DNA of 64,000 nt from an uncultured bacterium (GTDB lineage Bacteria; Cyanobacteriota; Vampirovibrionia; Gastranaerophilales; Gastranaerophilaceae). The stretch lies in assembly GCA_900549855.1 (NCBI GenBank), contig URPS01000004.1, forward strand, positions 16,513 through 80,512. Direction: 5' to 3'. This document shows positions 53,319 through 62,319 of the stretch, one piece after another. Each line of letters begins with the position of its first letter. Position 1 is the stretch's first letter. The notes below the pieces were generated by a model. The model was given only the letters and a program-made list of their open reading frames with translations. It made no database searches and was not told the origin of the DNA. The translations under genes were made by a program, and so were the position numbers.

Positions 53319-53948
53319 ATGAGTGAAAATTATATAGAGATAATCAAACAAGATAAGCTTTTCCCTATCATCAGAACAAAAGAATCGGAAGAAGCAATTG
53401 AAATTTCAAAAGCTTTAGTAGAAGGCGGAATAAGGATTTTAGAAATTAATGTTGAAAATCCGACTTTATACAAAGCCATTGCCGAAATTTCAAAGTTCGC
53501 AACTGTTTGTGCCGGAGGTATTATTACATCAATGCAGGCTGACGCTGCTTTTGAATGTGGCGCAAAAATGATTGCCTCTCCTATATTCCAGATGAATATG
53601 GTTAAGATTACAAAAAATAAACGTGTTCCGTTTATTGCCGGAGCGTCTACTGCAAATGAAGCTTATATTGCTTGGAAATCAAGAATTCCGCTTATCAAAT
53701 TGTATCCGGCGGATGCAATGGGCGGTGTTCAATATATAGAAGACATTCTTAGACAAATGCCATTTTTAAGTCTTATGCCAATGGGAAATATCAAACTTTC
53801 TCAAGCTGTAACATACATTAAAGCTGGTGCTACTGCGGTTGGTATCGGTCGTGATTTCTATCAAGGTTTTACTCCGAAAGAAATTACGAGCAGAACAAAA
53901 GAAATTATGAAAGAAGTTAAGGATTTTTCTGAATGGATGCAAAAGTAG
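53319..53948 (+). CDS. eda: KDPG/KHG aldolase
   Basis: The 209-residue class I aldolase splits 2-keto-3-deoxy-6-phosphogluconate to pyruvate and glyceraldehyde 3-phosphate. It shows LFPIIRTKESEEAIEISKAL (~11-30), GGIRILEINVENP with the catalytic Glu (~44), CAGGIIT (~66) and IKLYPADAMGG with the Schiff-base Lys (~128). An extended -10 (TGATATAAT, about 53,284-53,292) gives a normal leader, and AAAGGA precedes the ATG. It overlaps the KDG kinase gene by 16 bases, so the two run as a KDG utilisation pair. Confidence 0.93.
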   Translation: MSENYIEIIKQDKLFPIIRTKESEEAIEISKALVEGGIRILEINVENPTLYKAIAEISKFATVCAGGIITSMQADAAFECGAKMIASPIFQMNMVKITKNKRVPFIAGASTANEAYIAWKSRIPLIKLYPADAMGGVQYIEDILRQMPFLSLMPMGNIKLSQAVTYIKAGATAVGIGRDFYQGFTPKEITSRTKEIMKEVKDFSEWMQK

Positions 53949-54862
53949 ATATTGCAATAATCGGCGAATGTCTTGTGGAGCTTTCTTCTAACGGAACTCT
54001 GGCTGATACTTCTACGCTAAACAAATATTTTGGCGGTGATACGGTTACAACTGCCGTTGCTGTCGCAAGATTAGGCGGTAATGTTACTTACCTAACTCAA
54101 GTCGGAAATGACGGATTCAGTGAATTCATTCTATCCAGCTTGCAGAAAGAAAATATTGACACTTCGCTTATCAAATCAAATGATGAGCAGAATGGAATGT
54201 ATATTGTATCAAGAACTCCTGAAAAGAAAGAACTCCTGTATTACAAGCGCAAAACCGCTGCGACAAAGCTTTCTATTGATGATATTTCTGAAGATTATAT
54301 TAAGCAACTAAAATTAATTTATTCAACAGGTGTTGTGCAATCATTGAGTGCAAGCTCCAGAGAACTTGTTAGAGAATCTTTTAGGATTGCTAAAGAAAAC
54401 GATGTTCTTACAGCGTACGACCCGAATTATACATCTTGTTTTATGAATTCAACTGACACAAAAGAATATTTTGAAGAAATTGTAGAATTTACAGATATTA
54501 TATTTTTAAGCTTGAAAAACGATGCTGCAAGACTTTATGAAGTAGATTCAATCGACAAAGTCGTAAAATATTTTTGGGACAAAGGTGTAAAAATAGTTGT
54601 TATAAAATCCCACATTGATAATGGATATTATACCGGCTATCGTGGCGAAATCTCGTTTACAGAATTCTATAATTCTCAAAAAGCAATAGATACAACCGCT
54701 TCCGGTGACGTATTTAATGGTGGATTTCTATATGCAATAACAAACGGCTACGCACCAAGTGAGGCTACAAAATTTGCTTCTGTTGTTTCCGGTTTACAAA
54801 CTCAAAATTATGGTGCAATTCAAGCTATTCCTTATAAAAACGCAGTTTTGGAGAATGTTTAA
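53933..54862 (+). CDS. kdgK: 2-keto-3-deoxygluconate kinase (PfkB family)
   Basis: The 309-residue ribokinase-fold enzyme has NKYFGGDTVTTAVAVARLGG (~29-48, PfkB motif 1), VGNDGFSEFILSSLQ (~56), and the C-terminal catalytic motif DTTASGDVFNGGFLYA (~252-267), whose SGD contains the base Asp (the family has GAGD). Position and overlap with eda support KDG as substrate: the kinase makes KDPG and the aldolase cleaves it. Other sugar-acid substrates are possible. Confidence 0.88.
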   Translation: MDAKVDIAIIGECLVELSSNGTLADTSTLNKYFGGDTVTTAVAVARLGGNVTYLTQVGNDGFSEFILSSLQKENIDTSLIKSNDEQNGMYIVSRTPEKKELLYYKRKTAATKLSIDDISEDYIKQLKLIYSTGVVQSLSASSRELVRESFRIAKENDVLTAYDPNYTSCFMNSTDTKEYFEEIVEFTDIIFLSLKNDAARLYEVDSIDKVVKYFWDKGVKIVVIKSHIDNGYYTGYRGEISFTEFYNSQKAIDTTASGDVFNGGFLYAITNGYAPSEATKFASVVSGLQTQNYGAIQAIPYKNAVLENV

Positions 54863-55794
54863 TGACAAAATATATTGTATCCGGCTATATCGGATTTGAT
54901 AATTTTGGTGACGAAGCAATTGCAAAAGTTTTAACCGACAGACTTAAAAAAAGCGGTGCAGAAAAAATTACTTTAATTTCTTCTAGTCCTGAAAAGACTG
55001 CTCAAATACATCAAGTTAACTCTTGCAAGATGCTTGATTTCTGGAAAAGTCTGTGTGAAGCCGATGTTCTTATATCTGGCGGAGGAAGTCTTTTGCAGGA
55101 TGTTACGAGTGTTAAGAGTTTGATTTATTATCTTGGTGTAATTTATTCTGCTCTAATTTTGCATAAAAAAGTAGAAATTTTTGCACAAGGAATTGGACCA
55201 ATAAATTCTAAAGCCGGACAAATATTGACAAGATTTGCTTTATCCAATGCTGATAAGATTTCTGTAAGAGATAAAAAATCCCAAGAACTGTTAAAGAAAT
55301 GGGGAATAAAATCTGAACTTGTAAAAGATCCTATTTTGGAACTGGAACTCCCACACAAAAATAAAACCGGAGTTGTTGGAATTCAATTAAGAAGTTATCC
55401 GACTGTAACAGACAAATTTTTAAGCCGACTTGCAGAAGAAGTGATTAAAAATTTTGCGGATAAAAAGATACAAATCATCTCTTTACAAGACAGTGTGGAT
55501 TTAGAAATTTGCGAGAAATTTGCACGAATTTTAAAAATTAATGGACGAGAAAATAATGTTGAAGTTGTGAGCGGATTATCGATTAATGACGTTTTTGAAT
55601 GTATTTCAAATTTAGAATACCTTGTTGCGATGAGATTTCATGCTAATGTTGTAGGGATGAAATCCGGTGTAAAAACGCTTGCAATTGATTATGATATAAA
55701 AGTTAAAAAATTGGCTGATGAGTATAAGCTTCCAATTATAGAACTAAATCAACAAGACATGAGCAAAGAATTTGAGCAATTGTGCTTAAAATAA
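54862..55794 (+). CDS. csaB: CsaB-type polysaccharide pyruvyltransferase
   Basis: The 310-residue protein has the PS_pyruv_trans/CsaB pattern: IVSGYIGFDNFGDEAIAKVL (~4-23), LISGGGSLLQDVTS (~70-83), IFAQGIGPINSKAG (~106-119) and YLVAMRFHANVVGMKSGV (~252-269, catalytic His/Arg region). It transfers pyruvate from PEP to a wall or surface polysaccharide, a step used to bind SLH-domain proteins in Gram-positives, cyanobacteria and relatives. It shares one base with kdgK (TAATG), so it is in the same operon although functionally distinct. A strong terminator follows. Confidence 0.88.
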   Translation: MTKYIVSGYIGFDNFGDEAIAKVLTDRLKKSGAEKITLISSSPEKTAQIHQVNSCKMLDFWKSLCEADVLISGGGSLLQDVTSVKSLIYYLGVIYSALILHKKVEIFAQGIGPINSKAGQILTRFALSNADKISVRDKKSQELLKKWGIKSELVKDPILELELPHKNKTGVVGIQLRSYPTVTDKFLSRLAEEVIKNFADKKIQIISLQDSVDLEICEKFARILKINGRENNVEVVSGLSINDVFECISNLEYLVAMRFHANVVGMKSGVKTLAIDYDIKVKKLADEYKLPIIELNQQDMSKEFEQLCLK

Positions 55795-55796
55795 AA

Positions 55797-55824
55797 AACC
55801 TCCCCAATTAGGGAGGTTTTTTTA
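55797..55824 (+). terminator. Terminator after eda-kdgK-csaB
   Basis: AACCTCCC (55,797-55,804), loop CAATTA, GGGAGGTT (55,811-55,818), then a run of T. Confidence 0.92.
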
Positions 55825-55828
55825 CGAA

Positions 55829-55962
55829 TAGAAAATTGAAAGTGGAAAGTTGTTTTAAAACAGTTTGTAGCTGCACCTACAAGTAGGGCGTGTCCCCTCC
55901 CTTTATAGGGGGAGGGCTAGGGTGGGGGCTAATTCTCACAAAGTAGCAAGGCAGGGTTAAAC
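55829..55962. repeat. Dispersed repeat mosaic
   Basis: The gap contains TTGTTTTAAAACAGTTTGTAG, the hairpin-like CCCTCCCTTTATAGGGGGAG and GCTAGGGTGGGGGCT, all found in other gaps of this window. No gene is present. Confidence 0.65.
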
Positions 55963-56622
55963 CTAAACAAGCCCTTCCTTTAACGCTTTTACTGCAGCTT
56001 GGGTTCTATCATCGACAACCAATTTTTGGATAATATTGCAAACGTGCGCTTTTGCGGTATGCTCACTAATTGTTAACGTTTGAGCAATTTGACTATTTGA
56101 TTGTCCATCAACAACCAATTTCAAAACTTCGTACTCTCTTTGCGTAAGATTTGAGTGATTTTCCTTGAATGCGCTGCGTGAAAGTTGACGTGACGGAATT
56201 ACACAGCTATTTTTATCTCTGATAAACGGAACAACATGAGGATCAATCCACATTGCACCTTCCTTAACCATTTTGATTACACTCATCAAAAAATCTGTGC
56301 TGATATCTTTAATTACATATGCACTTGCACCTGCTGTGAGAGAGGCATTAAGTTCATTCTCACTTATGTGAGAAGTTAACATAATAACTCGAATATTGTT
56401 ATTATGTTCTAAAATTTGTTTTGTTGCATCAATCCCCGAAATATCCGGCAAACCGATATCCATAAGGATAATGTCGGGTTTAATAAGTCGTGCTTTTTCT
56501 ACGGCTTCTTTCCCGTTTATAGCTTCGCCTATTATTTCAAGCTCCGGATAGTCCGTGAACAGTGATTTTATACCAATTCGCATAAGTTTTTGGTCTTCAA
56601 CAAGTAATATTTTTATTTGCAT
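55963..56622 (-). CDS. NarL/FixJ-type response regulator
   Basis: The 219-residue product has a receiver domain (~1-120) with acidic pocket VEDQK, phosphoacceptor Asp54 in DIILMDIGLPDISG, Thr in IRVIMLTSH and Lys in AYVIKD. A LuxR-type HTH follows (~150-215; LTQREYEVLKLVVDGQSNSQ, TISEHTAKAHVCNIIQKL). It is a transcription factor activated by phosphorylation. No histidine kinase is encoded nearby, so its partner is unknown. GGAGG precedes the ATG. Confidence 0.95.
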   Translation of the reverse strand: MQIKILLVEDQKLMRIGIKSLFTDYPELEIIGEAINGKEAVEKARLIKPDIILMDIGLPDISGIDATKQILEHNNNIRVIMLTSHISENELNASLTAGASAYVIKDISTDFLMSVIKMVKEGAMWIDPHVVPFIRDKNSCVIPSRQLSRSAFKENHSNLTQREYEVLKLVVDGQSNSQIAQTLTISEHTAKAHVCNIIQKLVVDDRTQAAVKALKEGLV

Positions 56623-56749
56623 AAAACCTCCTTACGATAAGAAATTTCAACAAAAAGCGAAATCTCTCCACCGTAATATTAAATTACTTGTCTGTAATTA
56701 TAAATTACTGATATAAACACCAAAAATGCTAATGCTTTTACGTTTAAAT

Positions 56750-57214
56750 TTAGAAGTATTTTTTTAATGACTCTTGTAAATCCAATATTTTTACATGATT
56801 TTCCAACATCGCCTGATTTCTGCCTTCGTAAGCTGATGTATAATCCTCATTCTCATCAATTGCAAGATTAAAATACTTAACCGCATCATCAAGTTTATCT
56901 TGAAGATAATATACCATTCCAATCAAAGTATATTCAACTTCTTTCATGTCAGAATGTTCAAGAGCTTTTTGGTAATACTCAATCGCTTTATCATAATTTT
57001 TCTCAAATTGCTTTAAACATCCTAAACCACGTAAAACGACAGGATTATTCGGGTCAAGCCTATACGCTTCTTCCAATGAATTTGAACAAGACGAAAAATC
57101 AAATTTGTCATACTCTTCTTTGGCTTTATTAATCAAGCCCAGAAGTTTAATTTTTACGTTCATTCTCTTGAAGAATCCGGAAATTTCTTGTAAGTGTTTT
57201 AACTCGTCTGCCAT
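56750..57214 (-). CDS. Small TPR protein
   Basis: The 154-residue protein holds about three TPR units between residues 28 and 130 (FDFSSCSNSLEEAYRLDPNN, KAIEYYQKALEHSDMKEVEY, DDAVKYFNLAIDENEDYTSA). It has no signal peptide. It shares one base with the ACT-domain gene upstream (stop/start overlap at 57,214), so they form a two-gene unit. It is probably an interaction adaptor; the partner is unknown. Confidence 0.82.
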   Translation of the reverse strand: MADELKHLQEISGFFKRMNVKIKLLGLINKAKEEYDKFDFSSCSNSLEEAYRLDPNNPVVLRGLGCLKQFEKNYDKAIEYYQKALEHSDMKEVEYTLIGMVYYLQDKLDDAVKYFNLAIDENEDYTSAYEGRNQAMLENHVKILDLQESLKKYF

Positions 57215-57492
57215 TACACCGTATGCATTTTTTCAAAAATGCCTTTTTTCTGTACCCAAATTTCTACTTCAAGCTTATTGCCTTCTTCTACAAGAATATT
57301 TTTAAGCTCTTTAAAATTAACTTCTGCATGCTCAATATCACAAAGCATAAACATCACAAAGTGACCTTGCATAAGTGTTTGTTTAATATCTTCGATATTA
57401 ACCTTGTATTTTGCTAAAACTGTTGAAATCCCTGATACAATACCAACTTTATCAGAACCTGAAACTGTAATAATTATTTTATAATCGTCCAT
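57214..57492 (-). CDS. ACT-domain protein (GcvR/UPF0237-like)
   Basis: The 92-residue protein is a single ACT domain: IIITVSGSDKVGIVSGISTV (6-25) is the ligand-binding loop with Gly, VNIEDIKQTLMQGHFVMFML the second beta-alpha unit. Stand-alone ACT proteins of this kind bind amino acids or regulate partners. AAGAGGCAGAG lies before the ATG. It is the first gene of the ACT-TPR pair. Confidence 0.88.
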   Translation of the reverse strand: MDDYKIIITVSGSDKVGIVSGISTVLAKYKVNIEDIKQTLMQGHFVMFMLCDIEHAEVNFKELKNILVEEGNKLEVEIWVQKKGIFEKMHTV

Positions 57493-57568
57493 CTCTGCCT
57501 CTTAAATTTATGCTCGCTTATGTACTAATTATAAATTTTTTACTACATATAAGTCAAGTTTTTAGGTT

Positions 57569-58903
57569 TTAATTCCATTTCGTGAATGCAAGAGCTAAAC
57601 GTTGCAAGAAGTTTAATTTTGGCATTTGTGGATTATTTTTGTTGTTTGTATTGTTTTTGGAGTTTTTCCCTGTTTTTGGAACATCCATTAGCTTGTTAGT
57701 CTTGCTTGCAGCTTCGCCATTCATTTTCATAGCTTCTTCAAGATATTTAACTTTGAATGGATGTTTCTTCAAATCTGCATCAGCAACATCTTTTAATGAC
57801 GCACTAAATATTTTGCTTGCTTCTTTTGCAATAAGTTCAATTTCACCGTTTGAATAACCGTTGTTTTGAAGTTTTTTAGCAAAAGATTTGAATGCAGAAG
57901 TCTTGTAGAATTTATCATCTACTGCACCAATATTTTTCATATACATTTCTAACAAAGCAGGAACTTGCTTTTTGTCAGGAAGCGGAACTTCGATTTTGTT
58001 ATTAAATCTTCTTAATGCAATTGGATCAACAATACCATTTTTAGGGTGATAGTTAGATGTTGCAATTACTGTAACATTTGAACAATTTTCTCTAAGTTTA
58101 TCCAAACCAGTTAAAACTGCAGCTCTTGATTTTGCGACTTCTTCTGCACCATGAGCGCCATCAGGAACTTTTCTCATAACTGCGTCTATTTCATCAATAC
58201 ATACCACGAATTTTTTATCTTTTGCGGCATTAGCGTGTTTAATAATTTCATCAAAACAACTGCTGATTTTCATACTTGCAGCATCTTTATACGGTGAACC
58301 CAAATCAGGATATTTGATACAAGTGAACATTGAGCCTGTTTCTTGCGCAAATTGTTTCGCTACATAAGTTTTACCGGTGCCGCCATGTCCGTATAGGTAC
58401 ATAATATCCATACCGTTACTTGCACCACCCCATTTTTTAGCTTCTTCCGATAGTTTATTATTTTCAATTATTGTATTAAAAGCTTTTTTCAATGATTTGG
58501 AAGTTGTATCAGAATCCAATGACGCAACCTTTTTATCTTTTGCAAAATCTTCCCATTTTAGTTTAACACCTGTAAGTTTGTTCAATTCGTCATTTGCTTG
58601 TTTGCCAACATTTTTACCTAATTTCTTGAACCCTAAAACGCCCAATAAAGCAATTCCGGCTGTAGTCAAAAATGCTCCGGCAATACCAATTTGTGCCAAT
58701 ACTCCGGCTTTATTCCATCTATCTTGACTCTTAGCACGTTTTTCTGCTTGATTTTCTGCCATTGCCTGCATCATAAAAACATCATCTTTCAACGCATTTT
58801 CCGGCATTGGCTCTGTATAACGGTTATTATAATTTACCTTATTTTGCTGTCCAATCTTTTGTGCTTCTGCTTTGAAATTTATTGTACTTACCGGAATTGT
58901 CAT
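57569..58903 (-). CDS. Membrane-anchored AAA+ ATPase 1
   Basis: The 444-residue protein starts MTIPVSTINFKAE, followed by a charged region and a membrane segment at ~69-93 (QIGIAGAFLTTAGIALLGVLGF, given in part). A single AAA+ module occupies ~165-370: Walker A GHGGTGKTYVAKQFA, Walker B FVVCIDEIDAVM, sensor 1 VIATSNYHP and a ALRRFNNKIEVPLP arginine-finger region. The C-terminus is Asn/Lys-rich and polar. It is closest in layout to FtsH/katanin-type AAA domains, but without a protease. AAGGAG precedes the ATG, 14 bases after AAA+ gene 2. Confidence 0.85.
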   Translation of the reverse strand: MTIPVSTINFKAEAQKIGQQNKVNYNNRYTEPMPENALKDDVFMMQAMAENQAEKRAKSQDRWNKAGVLAQIGIAGAFLTTAGIALLGVLGFKKLGKNVGKQANDELNKLTGVKLKWEDFAKDKKVASLDSDTTSKSLKKAFNTIIENNKLSEEAKKWGGASNGMDIMYLYGHGGTGKTYVAKQFAQETGSMFTCIKYPDLGSPYKDAASMKISSCFDEIIKHANAAKDKKFVVCIDEIDAVMRKVPDGAHGAEEVAKSRAAVLTGLDKLRENCSNVTVIATSNYHPKNGIVDPIALRRFNNKIEVPLPDKKQVPALLEMYMKNIGAVDDKFYKTSAFKSFAKKLQNNGYSNGEIELIAKEASKIFSASLKDVADADLKKHPFKVKYLEEAMKMNGEAASKTNKLMDVPKTGKNSKNNTNNKNNPQMPKLNFLQRLALAFTKWN

Positions 58904-58917
58904 AATTTGCTCCTTGT

Positions 58918-60090
58918 TTATAATTCGCTAGGGTTAATCTTTAAATCTGAAATCAATTTCATAAAATCTTTGTTATCAAAATTCAATTCGTTTTGTTTGT
59001 TTGCAATTGTTCTGACAATATCAACTACATCAACTTTTTTGTCTTGGCCTTTTATAGAAGCTGCTGTTGCATCATAAATTGAATCAAGAGTTCTGAATGA
59101 AGTATTGTGTTCTTTCTTTGCAAGAAATTCGGAAATAATATTCAATTCATTAGAACCATTTTTAAGTTTATCACTCACAAGATTTGCATCTCTATAATGA
59201 TATTTAACAGAATTTGCGATTTGTTCTTTTGTAGGCAAATCAACAAGAACTTTTTCACTAAATCTGTCTAACATTGGTCTATCAAGTTTTTTTCCACCAA
59301 GTGCAATCCCTTTTTCTACATCAATAGGAAGGTTAGTAGCACCGATTGTTATGATATTTTTTCTCTTACCTAATTTTTCTGTAAAGCATTTCTTGAATTC
59401 GTTCAACATATCATTAGAATGTTTTGCACCCATGCCGTTATCAACCATCATTACAGAATCAATTTCATCAATGAATACGAAGAATTTCTTAGCTGGGTCT
59501 TTATCCGCTTCTTGACAAATCATATCAACAGCCTTGTTTAAGTTACGTTCGCTTACACTTTGGTATTCTGAACCTAAACTTGTTACATCAAGAGAAGCAA
59601 ATTTAGAATCCGGAAACTCTTTTGCCAAAGCTTTTGCAAACGTAGTTTTACCTGTTCCTGGAGGTCCGTAAAGTAATAATGATTTAGTAGGACGTCCTCC
59701 CCTTGCTTTTAAAATGTCTGGATTTTCTACACTATTCTTAAATTTGGATGTAAATTTTTTCAAGCTATCAGGTAAAGCCATATCATCAAGTTTTGATGAC
59801 TTAGTTAAATCAGACCAAATTTCCTTAAGTTCATTAACAGGTTTTTCCAAGCTTTTATTTTGTTTACGCATATAATATATGCTTGCAATTGCGCTGGCAC
59901 CAAGAGTTCCTAAAAACGCATAATATATACCTTGGTTAACTTTAGCCTTCTTCTGCTCCTTTTTCTGCTGTTTTATGAATGTATCTACATCCATTGGCTC
60001 ATACGGGTTTGCAGTCGCTCTAAAATTAACCTTTTTATTTGTTGTCGGAATTATTGTTATATTGTTTCCTATTGAATCAATCGTAGTCAT
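58918..60090 (-). CDS. Membrane-anchored AAA+ ATPase 2
   Basis: The 390-residue protein has an N-terminal motif KKVNFRATANPYEP (~19-32), a basic coiled stretch, a membrane helix (~56-75, YYAFLGTLGASAIASIYYM) and one AAA+ module: Walker A LLYGPPGTGKTTFAKALA (~135-152), Walker B FFVFIDEIDSVM, sensor 1 ITIGATNLP and RPMLDRFSEKVLVDLP. I start at the ATG at 60,090 (TAGGAG five bases upstream), not at the earlier in-frame start. It is co-transcribed with AAA+ gene 1. The two are homologous but diverged, which suggests a hetero-oligomer or specialised pair. Confidence 0.85.
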   Translation of the reverse strand: MTTIDSIGNNITIIPTTNKKVNFRATANPYEPMDVDTFIKQQKKEQKKAKVNQGIYYAFLGTLGASAIASIYYMRKQNKSLEKPVNELKEIWSDLTKSSKLDDMALPDSLKKFTSKFKNSVENPDILKARGGRPTKSLLLYGPPGTGKTTFAKALAKEFPDSKFASLDVTSLGSEYQSVSERNLNKAVDMICQEADKDPAKKFFVFIDEIDSVMMVDNGMGAKHSNDMLNEFKKCFTEKLGKRKNIITIGATNLPIDVEKGIALGGKKLDRPMLDRFSEKVLVDLPTKEQIANSVKYHYRDANLVSDKLKNGSNELNIISEFLAKKEHNTSFRTLDSIYDATAASIKGQDKKVDVVDIVRTIANKQNELNFDNKDFMKLISDLKINPSEL

Positions 60091-60248
60091 AAAAACTCCT
60101 AACACTAATGCTTCTAACATGTATAAAACAAAACTTTGGACGGAATTGCTCTATTGTAAAGTTTTGTAAAACTTTTCTTAAAAAAGCTAAAGTTTTTGAA
60201 AAAAATGCCGATAACAATAATACAAAGGGACAATAAAGGAAAGAAAAA

Positions 60249-61247
60249 ATGGGATTAGCCTGCTCAAACATAAGACTATTAACATTAACCGCCCGCAAAG
60301 CTGATTGCGAGTACGGTATTTCTATTGACTCTATGAGAAAAATGGCACTCTCTAGAGAACAGAGCAATTTGTCCAAAGAATACTACAGCAAGCTTCAAGC
60401 AAAAAGCATTGCTTATTATGATAATGGTAAGTATAACAAGATTAATTATAGTTACTTAATGGGATATAGTGGCAAAGATGGATACATTGCTGTTACAAAC
60501 GGTTCAAAACCTTTAAAAACAGAAAACTCAATGATTTTAACCGATTATAAAGGGCAAGTTGTAATGGACGATGCTTACGCTAACGCTCTTGTTGCAGTCT
60601 TAGGCTCTTCGGCTATGGATTCTAACGGTAGAGGTGGAACATTCTCAACTGATAAGATTCCTGAAATCCTTGCGAAATTAGTTCCGGGACATACAGCAGA
60701 AGAATTTAAAGCTGTTATGGATGGAGATAGTGTCAGCTCAAGTTATGGAGCTTCCGGAGTTCAAACAACAACCGGTGAAGCTAACGGAAATAAAACAACT
60801 GTCGACAATACTGATTCCAACACAAAATTAATACAAAAACTTGTTGATTTTTATGAGCCGATTTTTAAAGCAGCAGCTTCTAATGGTTGGACAAAAGAAT
60901 ACAATAACGAAATGAAAACTAATGATAATTATGTAAGTGATGCTATAGTCAGCGGTTCGTTCCAGCTTGCAACAGTTAATGAAGATGGTAACTATGACCC
61001 TGATACATCTTTAACTTACTTCGTAACAGCAGGACTTCTTGAATCAAGAACGGACTCTGAAGCCAGAGAAGAAGTTACAGCTTGGTACAACGCAGAAAAA
61101 GAAAGAATTTCTGAAAAAGAAAACTGGATAGATATTGATATGGATAACCTATCAACAGAATTAGAAGCTATCAATACGGAGATACAATCAGTTAAATCAC
61201 TGGTAGATGATGCCATCAGCTCAGTATTTGACTGGGGTAGCGGCTAA
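60249..61247 (+). CDS. Lineage-type family protein (MGLACSNIRLL start)
   Basis: The 332-residue protein has no named domain that I recognise. The N-terminal ~70 residues (RLLTLTARKADCEYGISIDS, then REQSNLSKEYYSKLQAKSI) look like a conserved helical module. The middle is Ser/Thr/Asn-rich, and the last ~50 residues form an amphipathic coiled coil (ELEAINTEIQSVKSLVDDAI). There is no classical signal peptide; helical ends with a variable middle recall flagellin/filament or type III secreted proteins, but that is speculation. AAAGGAAAG precedes the ATG. Two terminator hairpins follow. Confidence 0.6.
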   Translation: MGLACSNIRLLTLTARKADCEYGISIDSMRKMALSREQSNLSKEYYSKLQAKSIAYYDNGKYNKINYSYLMGYSGKDGYIAVTNGSKPLKTENSMILTDYKGQVVMDDAYANALVAVLGSSAMDSNGRGGTFSTDKIPEILAKLVPGHTAEEFKAVMDGDSVSSSYGASGVQTTTGEANGNKTTVDNTDSNTKLIQKLVDFYEPIFKAAASNGWTKEYNNEMKTNDNYVSDAIVSGSFQLATVNEDGNYDPDTSLTYFVTAGLLESRTDSEAREEVTAWYNAEKERISEKENWIDIDMDNLSTELEAINTEIQSVKSLVDDAISSVFDWGSG

Positions 61248-61259
61248 TATTAGCCGCTA

Positions 61260-61290
61260 GTAAGAAGCCCGTTTTAGCTTCTTAAAACAA
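61260..61290 (+). terminator. Hairpin after the MGLACSNIRLL-type gene
   Basis: TAAGAAGC, loop CCGTTTTA, GCTTCTTA, then AAACAATTTTAATC. The stem is good but the T-tract is weak. Confidence 0.55.
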
Positions 61291-61334
61291 TTTTAATCCC
61301 TAATTTTTTCCTTTTCCTTTACATTAAATTATCA

Positions 61335-61360
61335 AACTTGCGTTTACGCAAGTTTTTTTT
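61335..61360 (+). terminator. Rho-independent terminator
   Basis: AACTTGCG (61,335-61,342), loop TTTA, CGCAAGTT (61,347-61,354), then a run of T. It probably ends the 60,249 gene transcript. Confidence 0.9.
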
Positions 61361-62319
61361 GGTGCTACGCACGGTACTACGTGCAGAGGGTAAATGTTAC
61401 ATTAATCTTGTAGTCTTGTGTTACGTCATTACGAGCGTTTCTCACTTTACTTTCAAATGTGTAGTTGTATAACCTACAAGCTAGTAAGTGTGGTGTAAAA
61501 CGAAGTAATCCAGTCAAATAATAATTATAGATTGCCACGAAAATTCTCAGAAATTTATATATGGCTACAAAACAAAAGTCTAAATTTTCTCGCAATGACG
61601 GCAAACTGGTAGGTACAACTACAGACTGTTTTAAAACTGATCCAATGTCTACGTGCAGAGGGTAAATGCACATTGAACTCGTAGTCTTGCGCTCCGTCAT
61701 TGCGAGCGGGAGCGAAGCAATCCAGTTATTGGTGCATAAAACGCATCCTTTGATAATATAAATTGCATTAATTGAACGAGTTTAGATTTAAAATTGTAGG
61801 GTGCATCCTATGCGCCTTATTATTTAAGAATAAGCCCCCACCCGAATTTCTAAGTTTCGAGTAATAATACTCTCAACTTGAAATTTTCCCTCTCTGTCAC
61901 TAACGTGACATCTCTCCCGCTCAATGGATGTTGCGGGCGAGAATTAAGTTTTAGAAAAGTCTGTACCTCCCCCGTGGAGAGGGTACGCCATTGTTGTTTT
62001 TGAGCTACTAAAATACTAATAATTATAGATTGCCACGAAAATTTTCGAAGTTCTAAACCAGACTACAAACCTAAAATCACAATTTTCTCGCAATGACGGC
62101 AAACTGGTAGGTAAAGCTACAGATTGTTTTAAAACAACTTTCCACTTTCCACTTCCCATTTTCAACTCATAAAAGCCAACCCAATGTCTACTAATACAAA
62201 ACTACCAGTCCCACTTTGAGGCGAAACTAGTAGTTTTAATATAATCTTGTAGATTTTACCGAGTAGCCGACTTAATGTGAAAAGTCTTTTTGCCTACTTT
62301 TTCTACAGAAAAAGTACGG
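61361..62319. repeat. 959-bp repeat field before dnaK
   Basis: No gene is seen. It contains a REPIN-like unit with extended arm (about 61,426-61,602), a solo GTCATTGCGAGCGGGAGCG half (61,697-61,725), another closing half (62,030-62,098, ending CTCGCAATGAC), the CTGTTTTAAAAC piece twice, and the CCAATGTCTACGTGC core. A C-rich/G-rich mosaic lies at about 61,840-61,975 with TCTGTCACTAACGTGACA. It is the longest gene-free stretch in the window. Confidence 0.75.

Noticed and set aside
61377..61700. 107-residue minus-strand ORF in the repeat field
   Set aside because: It consists wholly of dispersed repeat sequence with no start signal.
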